Origin: G963665185 sp049723905
GTDB lineage: Bacteria > Desulfobacterota > Desulfovibrionia > Desulfovibrionales > Desulfovibrionaceae
Direction: 5' to 3'
DNA length: 64,000 nt
Assembly (NCBI RefSeq): GCF_049723905.1
Contig: NZ_JBJKFD010000001.1
Coordinates: forward strand, 3,100,001-3,164,000
Position 1 is the first letter of the stretch. The number at the start of each line of letters is the position of its first letter. The notes below the pieces were generated by a model that was not told the DNA's origin, searched no databases, and saw only the letters and a list, made by a program, of their open reading frames with translations. This document shows positions 8,520-15,704 of this stretch, in pieces. The position numbers and the translations under genes are program-made.

Positions 8520-8942
8520 GGCTTTTTCCGATGTGTTGGCGTTGAATTATTTATACATCAAAATGCATTGATTTTAGATTTATGAAAAAATGGAAATTCC
8601 GTCAAGTGGGAGAGCAGGGAAAATGCGCTTTGGCCTGCAAAAGGCGGGGGATGACGCGTTTTTTTCAAAACCTCTTGCGCAGGCAAAGCCATGGGCTGCC
8701 GAATTTATTGGCGGTAACCCAATGGGTTTTATTGGCATATGCCTCGGGTTACGTTATGTTTCGCCGGAAGACGGCAAACATTGCCGTAGTCGGGCCGCTG
8801 GCCGCGAAACGGCGCACGGGCTTGCAATCCGGGGGGATGCCTGGCCGGGATATTCCATTTTGGCTGCCAAAGATATATTCGTTTTACATTCTGGCGTGTT
8901 GCAGCGGTTTTAACATGGTCCGGCGCATCAAGGAGGAGGAGT
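8520..8942. other. intergenic region between divergent metF and the chemosensory operon
   Basis: About 420 bases with no convincing gene; open frames here run into the chemoreceptor out of frame. It must hold promoters for both directions. An AT-rich stretch at 8535-8580 could serve metF. A short segment, GCAAAGCC at 8683-8690 followed by GCTGCCGAA at 8695-8703, recalls parts of a cyclic-di-GMP-I riboswitch, but I cannot fold the rest. An AAGGAGG ribosome site for the receptor lies at its right end. Confidence 0.5.
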
Positions 8943-10712
8943 GTGAGTATTCAGAAACGGTTCATGCTGGCCGGTTCCGTCTTTTGCGTGCTGGTCGTGG
9001 CCGTGTTCGTCTGGCTGGCGTCCAATTTTCTCTACGGCATCATTTTCAACGAATACCGCGAAAAAGCGGAAATGATGCTGTTCAGCATGAAGGCCGTGCG
9101 CGCCCACATGAAGGAGGTCATCCGGCCCGAGGCGGACAGCATACTTCCTCCCGATGCCTTTGTGACCGAGCTGCAATCCACATCGTTTACGGCCAACGGC
9201 GTCTTTTCCCGCATCTCCAAGGACTACCGCCACAACCTGGAATTCAAGACCGCCTCGGTAAAGCCGCGCAACCCGAACAACGCGGCCACGGAGGTGGAGG
9301 CGGAAATCATCCGCAAGCTCGACGAGCTGAACAACGAAGGAGAGCCCGCCGTATGGGAGGGCACCCGGCTTATCGGCGGCAAGGAATATTTCATCACCGC
9401 GGCGGGCGAGGTGAACAAGCCCGCCTGCATGCGCTGCCACTCCACCCCGGACAAGGCGCCCCTGGACATGCGGCGGCGTTATCCGCCGGAGCATGACCAA
9501 GGCTACAACCATCTGGTCAACCGCATCGAGTCCGCGGAAATCGTCTCCATCCAGGTTTCCTCCATTGCCTCGGAGGTGACGCAGCTGCGGCTTGCCATCA
9601 TCGGCGCCGCGGCAATCATTCTGGGGCTTGCCCTGCTGGCCATGCGCTTTGGCCTGAAGACGATTTTCGACCCTGTGGCCCGGGCCTCCAGTCTGGCCCA
9701 GCTCATTGCCAAGGGCGATATCGAAACCGCTTCGCGCGAAATCCGCGAGTGTCCGCAAATCCAGAAAAAGCTGGCCCGCGACAAGGACAGGAAATACTGC
9801 GACGAGGCAGGCACCCTGCTGCGCTCCTTCGCCACCATGACGGACAATCTCAATTCCCTGGTGGGGCAGGTGCAGGAGTCCGGGGTTCAGGTCACCACCT
9901 CGGCTTCGGAAATCGGCGCTTCCGCCCATCAGCTGGAATCCACGGTGGCCGAACAGGCGGCCTCGCTCAATCAGGTCAGCGCCACCTCGCGTCAGATCCA
10001 TGCCACGTCGCACGATCTGGCCCAGACCATGCGCGGTGTGGCCGATATGGCAAACCAGACCACGGAACTGGCAGGCGAGGGCCGCAGCGGGCTGGAAGGC
10101 ATGGAACAGAGCATGCGCAGCCTGATGAACGCCACCGGCACCTTTTCCTCCCGCCTGGCGGCCATCAACGAAAAAGCCACCAACATCTCCGGCATCGTCA
10201 CCACCATTTCCCATGTGGCGGACCAGACCAACCTGCTCTCCCTCAATGCCGCCATAGAAGCGGAAAAGGCCGGCGAATTCGGCCAGGGGTTTGCCGTGGT
10301 CGCCAGGGAGATCCGGCGTTTGGCCGACCAGACCGCCCTGGCAACCGACGATATCGGCTCCATGGTCAAGGAAATGCAGTCGGCCGTGGGTTCCGGGGTT
10401 ATGGAAATGGACCGTTTTGCCCAGGAAGTGCGCCAGCGCGTGGCCGACGTGGCCGAGATAGGTGGCCATCTGGGCCAGGTTATCGACCATGTCCGGGCGC
10501 TCGGGCCGGAATTCGAAACAGTAAAGGACGGCATGCTGTCGCAAAGCGACGCGGCCGAGCAGATATCACAGGCCATGTCCCAGCTCACCGAGGCGGCCAA
10601 TCAGACCAGCCAGTCGCTTCAGGAATTCAAAAACGCCACGACCCAGCTCAACGAGGTGGTCGGCGGACTGCGCACGGAAGTAACCCGTTTCCGCGTAAGT
10701 TCCGCAGAATGA
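8943..10712 (+). CDS. chemoreceptor with haem c-binding Tll0287-like sensor domain
   Basis: A 589-residue methyl-accepting protein with a GTG start behind AAGGAGG. TM1 spans about 7-30 and TM2 about 217-235. The periplasmic part between them is of the DUF3365/Tll0287-like type and has a covalent haem site, CMRCH, at residues 162-166 (Cys162, Cys165, His166). The cytosolic part is a methyl-accepting coiled coil with the tip NAAIEAEKAGEFGQGF near 434-450, followed by a VVAREIRRLADQT stretch resembling WspA receptors. It opens a Wsp-like operon, 16 bases before a second receptor. The likely signal is redox state or a small ligand such as NO, O2 or sulfide; which one cannot be told. Confidence 0.9.
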   Translation: MSIQKRFMLAGSVFCVLVVAVFVWLASNFLYGIIFNEYREKAEMMLFSMKAVRAHMKEVIRPEADSILPPDAFVTELQSTSFTANGVFSRISKDYRHNLEFKTASVKPRNPNNAATEVEAEIIRKLDELNNEGEPAVWEGTRLIGGKEYFITAAGEVNKPACMRCHSTPDKAPLDMRRRYPPEHDQGYNHLVNRIESAEIVSIQVSSIASEVTQLRLAIIGAAAIILGLALLAMRFGLKTIFDPVARASSLAQLIAKGDIETASREIRECPQIQKKLARDKDRKYCDEAGTLLRSFATMTDNLNSLVGQVQESGVQVTTSASEIGASAHQLESTVAEQAASLNQVSATSRQIHATSHDLAQTMRGVADMANQTTELAGEGRSGLEGMEQSMRSLMNATGTFSSRLAAINEKATNISGIVTTISHVADQTNLLSLNAAIEAEKAGEFGQGFAVVAREIRRLADQTALATDDIGSMVKEMQSAVGSGVMEMDRFAQEVRQRVADVAEIGGHLGQVIDHVRALGPEFETVKDGMLSQSDAAEQISQAMSQLTEAANQTSQSLQEFKNATTQLNEVVGGLRTEVTRFRVSSAE

Positions 10713-10728
10713 GCACGAGGAAAAGAGT

Positions 10729-12951
10729 ATGCGTGTCCCACTAAGAAACAAGATAACCACCCTGGCCGTGGCCGCCGCTTTGCTGCCCGTACTGGTTACC
10801 GTGGCTGTTACGCTGACCGAAGAGCGCCACGTGTCGCAGGTCATTTCCCACGAAATCGACAATATGGCGCAGGAAACCATCACCCACGTGGCCTTGGACC
10901 TGTACAACCTGTGCGACACCACCAACACCTTTGTGGAGGAGTTTGTTGCCCAGGCCGCCAAGGGCACCCAGAAGATAGTGGCCGAGTCCAAGGGCTTTGC
11001 CATGGGCCAGCCGCGCGAACTGGTGGTGCACAACGACAGGACCGGCAAGCCCAAGACCATTTACATGTCCGTGCTCAAGCTGGGCGATGAGCAGATCGTT
11101 CCCACCACGGATGCCAATGTCCGCGTTCCCCTGGTGGACGATGTGTTCGAAATAACCGGTGTGCCCTGCACCATCTACCAGCGCATGGACAACCAGGGCG
11201 ACATGCTGCGCATTGCCAGCTCCGTTCCCACCAAGGACGGTTCGCGGGGCGGCCTGCTGGGCTACATTCCGTACAAGAACGCGGATGGTCAGATCCATCA
11301 GGTGCTCAAGAATATTCTGGAAGGCAAGGAATACGTCGGCTTCAACCAGGCCCAGGGCCAGAACTGGATGGTCAATTACCTGCCCATCCAGTCCAACAAC
11401 GGACGGATTCTGGGCATGATCGGCCTGGGCGTGGTCATCGACGAGATCGACACGCTCAAGAAGACCGTGGCCAGCACCCGCGTGGGCCAGAGCGGATATG
11501 TGTGGGTTATCGAGGCCCAGGGGCCCAAGGCCGGGCGTTACATCATCTCCCCCAACCGGGCGCGGGACGGTGAAAACGTCATGGACTTGATGGATGCGGA
11601 CGGCAAACCCCTGGTGCGCGATATCGTGGATCAGGCGCTCAAGTCCAAGCCGGGCACCATCATCTACAAGCACTACATGTGGAAAAACCCCAACGACCCT
11701 TCCTCGCGGGCAAAGTTCGCGGCCTACGTGTATTTCGAGCCATGGGACTGGATCATCGGCGTGGGCGCGTACGAAGACGATTACGCCCATGTGAAGAACG
11801 TGGTGCGGGGCCAGCTGCGCAGTCTGCTCAAGGCCATTATCGGGGCGGACCTCCCCATCTTTTTTCTGCTTACCCTTTTGGCCTTTGTCATGGGCAACCT
11901 GCTGGCCAACCCCATACGCTTCATCTCGCGCGTGGCGGGCAAGGTCGCCATGGGCGATCTGGCCGGAGCCCAGAAGGCCCTGGATAACTACGCGCCGGCC
12001 AAGACCGGATTCATGGGCTGGCTGCGGACCTTGAACCCCCGGGACGAGACCACGGAGCTGATGGAGTCCATACGTACCATGACCGGCAACCTGAACGGGC
12101 TGCTCAACGAAGTGCGCAAGTCCGGCATACAGGTGACGGCGGGGGCCACGGAAATTGCGGCTTCGGCCCGCCAGCTGGAACAGATTGTGGCGGCCGAGGG
12201 CGTGTCCATCAATCAGGCCAGCGCCTCCACCAAGGAAATCTCCATGACCTCCGCGGAGCTGGACAGGGAAATGGGCGCGCTTAACGAGAGCACCTCCAGC
12301 ACTGCCGAGCTGGCCGCCAGCAGCCAGGCCGGGCTGGACGACATTCGCCCGACCATGGATTCCCTGCTGCACGGCACGGAGCGCATTGCCGACAAGCTGG
12401 CCCGCATCAGCAGCAAGGCCGACGACATAGGGCAGATCGTCATGACCATCACCAAGGTGGCCAACCAGACCAACATGCTTTCGCTCAACGCGGCCATAGA
12501 GGCGGAAAAGGCCGGGGAATACGGCCAGGGCTTCGCCGTGGTGGCCCGCGAGATACGGCGGCTGGCAGACCAGAGCGCGGTTGCCGCCCTGGACATCGAG
12601 GACATGGTCAAGGAAATGCGCTCCGTGGTGCAGGATGGCGTCTCCACCATGGCCGATTTCAGCGGCATTGTGGACGCGGGCTCGGAAAAGATGGCCCGCA
12701 TCGGTTCGGACCTGGGCGGCATCATCGACAGGACCCTGGACCTGGGGCCGCGGTTTGAGACCATCAGCCAGAGCATGGGCAGCCAGACCCAGGGCGCGGA
12801 ACAGATAAACCAGGCCATGATCCATCTTATGCAGACCACGGATCAGACCCGCCAGTCTTTGGACGAATTCAACCGGGCCACGGCCCAGCTGAACGATACC
12901 GTGCAGGTGCTGCACCGCGAAGTCTCGCGCTTTAGCGTGGAGGACGAATAA
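10729..12951 (+). CDS. chemoreceptor with periplasmic Cache domain(s)
   Basis: A 740-residue methyl-accepting protein. TM1 lies at about 9-30 and TM2 at about 370-390. The large periplasmic region between them has Cache features, including SSVPTKDGSRGGLLGYIP and the later GQSGYVWVIEAQG and FEPWDWIIGVGAYEDDY segments usual in Cache 3/Cache 2 receptors; these bind small organic ligands. The cytosolic coiled coil has NAAIEAEKAGEYGQGF and VVAREIRRLADQS, nearly the same as the first receptor, so both should feed the same CheA. It is followed after four bases by a CheW gene. Confidence 0.9.
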   Translation: MRVPLRNKITTLAVAAALLPVLVTVAVTLTEERHVSQVISHEIDNMAQETITHVALDLYNLCDTTNTFVEEFVAQAAKGTQKIVAESKGFAMGQPRELVVHNDRTGKPKTIYMSVLKLGDEQIVPTTDANVRVPLVDDVFEITGVPCTIYQRMDNQGDMLRIASSVPTKDGSRGGLLGYIPYKNADGQIHQVLKNILEGKEYVGFNQAQGQNWMVNYLPIQSNNGRILGMIGLGVVIDEIDTLKKTVASTRVGQSGYVWVIEAQGPKAGRYIISPNRARDGENVMDLMDADGKPLVRDIVDQALKSKPGTIIYKHYMWKNPNDPSSRAKFAAYVYFEPWDWIIGVGAYEDDYAHVKNVVRGQLRSLLKAIIGADLPIFFLLTLLAFVMGNLLANPIRFISRVAGKVAMGDLAGAQKALDNYAPAKTGFMGWLRTLNPRDETTELMESIRTMTGNLNGLLNEVRKSGIQVTAGATEIAASARQLEQIVAAEGVSINQASASTKEISMTSAELDREMGALNESTSSTAELAASSQAGLDDIRPTMDSLLHGTERIADKLARISSKADDIGQIVMTITKVANQTNMLSLNAAIEAEKAGEYGQGFAVVAREIRRLADQSAVAALDIEDMVKEMRSVVQDGVSTMADFSGIVDAGSEKMARIGSDLGGIIDRTLDLGPRFETISQSMGSQTQGAEQINQAMIHLMQTTDQTRQSLDEFNRATAQLNDTVQVLHREVSRFSVEDE

Positions 12952-12955
12952 AGCT

Positions 12956-13516
12956 ATGCTTTATTTGATTTTCCAGGCAGGGGGCGACACCTTCGCCCTG
13001 GGCGCGGCCTCGGTGGTCGAGGTGGTGCCCCTGGTGCGGCTGCGCAACGTGCCGCACGCGCCGTACGGCGTGGCCGGGGTCTTCAATTACCGGGGCGCGA
13101 TCATCCCGGTTGTGGACCTGGGCGCGCTTATTGTCGGGACTGCCTGCTCCGACTTCTATTCCACACGTATTATTGTAACGCGTGTGGAATGCAAGGCCGA
13201 CCCCGAGAGCCCTACGCCCGGCAAGAAAACAGAACGGCTCATCGGCCTTATTGCGGAAAAGGCCACGGAAATCACGTCTCTGGAAGAGAGTCTTTTCGAG
13301 CCCTCGGCCCTGCGTGTGGAACAAACCCCCTATCTGGGCGACGTGGTCTCGGGCGGAAGCCTGGAAGCGGACGACGTTGCTTCCGAATGGGGCAAGGCCG
13401 AGATTATCCAGCGCATCGATGCGGCCGCCCTGCTTACTCCGGACATCCGGCGCGCTCTGGACATGGCAGACGGTCTGGACAGTGAAGAAAAGGCCCAGCA
13501 GGAGCAAGGCGTATGA
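12956..13516 (+). CDS. CheW-like coupling protein (WspB position)
   Basis: A 186-residue single-domain CheW protein, linking receptors to CheA. It begins directly with the beta strands of the fold (LYLIFQAGGDTFALGAASVVEVVP), then has GVAGVFNYRGAIIPVVDLG, the conserved core of CheW. Position and length match WspB. It starts four bases after the second receptor, and its stop overlaps the CheR gene as ATGA. Confidence 0.85.
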   Translation: MLYLIFQAGGDTFALGAASVVEVVPLVRLRNVPHAPYGVAGVFNYRGAIIPVVDLGALIVGTACSDFYSTRIIVTRVECKADPESPTPGKKTERLIGLIAEKATEITSLEESLFEPSALRVEQTPYLGDVVSGGSLEADDVASEWGKAEIIQRIDAAALLTPDIRRALDMADGLDSEEKAQQEQGV

Positions 13517-14988
13517 GCGCCACGCAACGCACCTCGCCGTTTGCCCCGGATTGGGAACACCTGCCCATTGAGCTGGCCGACCACCTGGAACGGACCATGG
13601 GGCTGGACCGGGAGTCCGTGGGGGAAAAGATTCTGATTGTGGCCGCACAGCAGCGGGCCGAATGGCTGGGGCTGGACGCCGCAGCCTATACCCGTCTTGT
13701 GCTGGCCGATGGTGAGGAGAGCCAGCGGCTTATCGAAACCGTGGTTGTGCCGGAAACCTGGTTTTTCCGGGATGTGCAGCCGTATGTTTTTCTCACCCGC
13801 TGGGCCTGCGACCATTTTCTGCATTCTGGATATGGGGCCGACCCCATCCGCATTCTGTCGGTTCCCAGCTCCACGGGCGAGGAGCCGTACTCCATTGCCA
13901 TGGCTTTTCTGGATGCGGGCTTCAGCCCGGAGCAGTTCCATGTGGATGCCTGGGACATCAGCCGCGTGGCCCTGCGCAAGGCGGAACAGGGCGTCTTTGG
14001 TCCCGCCTCCTTCCGCACCGAGGACCTGGGCTTTCGGGACCGCCATTTCAGCCGGAACGAGCAGGGAGACGGGGGCGATTACCGGATTGATGCACGCACG
14101 CGCGGTTGCGTCTCCTTTTATCTGGGCAATCTGGCCAATCCGGGATTCGGCGCGGGGGTGCCCCCCTACCATGCAATTTTCTGCCGCAATCTGTTGATTT
14201 ATTTCACCGAAAAGGCCCGCAGCCGGGCCGTGGCCGCTTTGGAGCGGCTGCTTCTGCCCGGTGGCGTGCTGTTTACCGGGCATACGGAGATCATGCTTTT
14301 CCAGCGGCTGGGCTATGTGCCGGTAGACCATCCCAAGGCCTTTGCCTGCCGCAGGCTTGCGCGGCCTGTGCAGGCCGTGCCCCCGATTCAGCCTCCCCTT
14401 GGGACGGTCTGCACCGGGGCTGGTGCGAAAACAAACGGTGCGGCGCGTGCCATCAAAAGTGTTGCCGTTTCTGGAAAGGCCGTCCCCGGACAGGCCGCCC
14501 AAACAGGGAAAAGCGGGCCAACAGGTACAAAACAGGGGCCCGTGGTGCCTCTCGAGCCGTCCCGGGCAATGGCGGGCAACGCTTCCCCTGCCGCTCCGTG
14601 CGAAGATATTTTGCTGTTGGCCCGACGGGCCGCAGACTCCGGTCGTCTGGCCGAGGCCGAGGAACTGTGTCATCGTCATTTGGCCGACAATGCCCAGGAC
14701 GCATCCGCCTATGTGCTGCTGGGCATCATCAGGCAGGCCGCAGGCCGTGCCGACGAAGCCGAGAAATGGCTGCAAAAGGCCCTGTATCTGGACCCGGCCC
14801 ATTACGAGGCCCTGGTGCACATGAGCCTTTTGTGCGCCATGCGCGGCGACGCAGGCGGGGAGGCCAACTTCAAGCGCCGGGCCGCACGCTGTATGCCGAC
14901 CGCTTCGGCCGCCGGAACAAGCGGAAAGGCTGCCACGTTTCCCAGGTTTCCCAAGACGCCGGGGCATACTGACGGGGGCATCTCATGA
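13513..14988 (+). CDS. cheR: CheR methyltransferase fused to TPR repeats (WspC-like)
   Basis: A 491-residue receptor methyltransferase. Residues 1 to about 280 are CheR: VVPETWFFRD, the SAM site LSVPSSTGEEPYSIAM, DAWDISRVALRKAEQGVFG and the catalytic-region FCRNLLIYF. A low-complexity Ala/Gly/Pro/Thr linker follows at about 285-355. The C-terminal part contains tetratricopeptide-like helices (ARRAADSGRLAEAEELCHRH; AYVLLGIIRQAAGRADEAEK). The same CheR-linker-TPR layout is that of WspC. It methylates glutamates in receptors, probably both genes upstream. ATGA overlaps at both ends show tight coupling. Confidence 0.9.
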   Translation: MSATQRTSPFAPDWEHLPIELADHLERTMGLDRESVGEKILIVAAQQRAEWLGLDAAAYTRLVLADGEESQRLIETVVVPETWFFRDVQPYVFLTRWACDHFLHSGYGADPIRILSVPSSTGEEPYSIAMAFLDAGFSPEQFHVDAWDISRVALRKAEQGVFGPASFRTEDLGFRDRHFSRNEQGDGGDYRIDARTRGCVSFYLGNLANPGFGAGVPPYHAIFCRNLLIYFTEKARSRAVAALERLLLPGGVLFTGHTEIMLFQRLGYVPVDHPKAFACRRLARPVQAVPPIQPPLGTVCTGAGAKTNGAARAIKSVAVSGKAVPGQAAQTGKSGPTGTKQGPVVPLEPSRAMAGNASPAAPCEDILLLARRAADSGRLAEAEELCHRHLADNAQDASAYVLLGIIRQAAGRADEAEKWLQKALYLDPAHYEALVHMSLLCAMRGDAGGEANFKRRAARCMPTASAAGTSGKAATFPRFPKTPGHTDGGIS

Positions 14989-15704
14989 ATTTGGAAACTC
15001 CTGAAGTCGCGCGCTGCTGGAAGATAATGGGCAGCTACGGCGACAAGTCCTGCCCCGAACTTCTGGAGCACGGCCTGTGCATCAACTGCCCCGTGTTTTC
15101 GGCCCATGGCCGTTCGCTGTTCGACCGCCCCATGCCCGAGGGCGAGACCGACCTGTGGGCACGGCTGCTGGCCGAGGAAAAACTGGTTCCGCCCACCGGT
15201 CTGGTTTCCGCCATTGTCTTCAAACTGCGCCAGGAGTGGCTGGCACTGCCCACCCGCTGCTTTGTGGAGATAATGGACATGTGCACGGTGCGAGCCATTC
15301 CCGGACGCTCCAACCCCGTGTTCCGGGGGCTGGTGAACTACGGCGGGGAGCTGGTGCCGTGCATGTCCACGGCCGCCCTGCTCGGCATTCTGGCCGGGAA
15401 GAAAAACAGCGGCGAGAACATGCTTTCCCAGGAGCGCATGGCCGTGGTCAGCCACAACAACGAGCAGCTGGTCATCCGCATCGATGAAATTCTCGGCGTG
15501 GTCCGCTACCAGCCCGGCGGGCTGCGCGAACCGCCCGCAACCCTGCGGGACGATTCCAAACGTTTTACCGTGGGCATTCTTACCCAAAAGCGTTTCGGCG
15601 GCGGCCAGATGGGGGCGCAGGCGTACAAGGAACCGGAGATGGACGTGGCCGTTCTGGATGTGGCGTTGTTGTTCGAGGCGTTTACCAGGAGCATGGCGCG
15701 ATGA
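14985..15704 (+). CDS. CheW-like protein with Cys-rich N-terminus (WspD position)
   Basis: A 239-residue CheW protein. The N-terminal 60 residues carry CWKIMGSYGDKSCPELLEHG and then CINCPVF, a set of cysteines also known from WspD proteins; they might bind metal. The CheW fold follows (WLALPTRCFVEIMDMC, FRGLVNYGGELVPCMST). In Wsp systems the second CheW couples a further set of receptors. ATGA overlaps join it to CheR upstream and CheA downstream. Confidence 0.87.
   Translation: MNLETPEVARCWKIMGSYGDKSCPELLEHGLCINCPVFSAHGRSLFDRPMPEGETDLWARLLAEEKLVPPTGLVSAIVFKLRQEWLALPTRCFVEIMDMCTVRAIPGRSNPVFRGLVNYGGELVPCMSTAALLGILAGKKNSGENMLSQERMAVVSHNNEQLVIRIDEILGVVRYQPGGLREPPATLRDDSKRFTVGILTQKRFGGGQMGAQAYKEPEMDVAVLDVALLFEAFTRSMAR

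Noticed and set aside
8900..8920. Possible sigma-54 promoter ahead of the chemoreceptor (CTGGCGTGTTGCA)
   Set aside because: GG and GC elements are six bases apart instead of the required ten.
10741..12915. A 724-codon minus-strand frame opposite the second chemoreceptor
   Set aside because: Antisense shadow of a well-supported receptor; rich in His, Gly and Val as shadows usually are.
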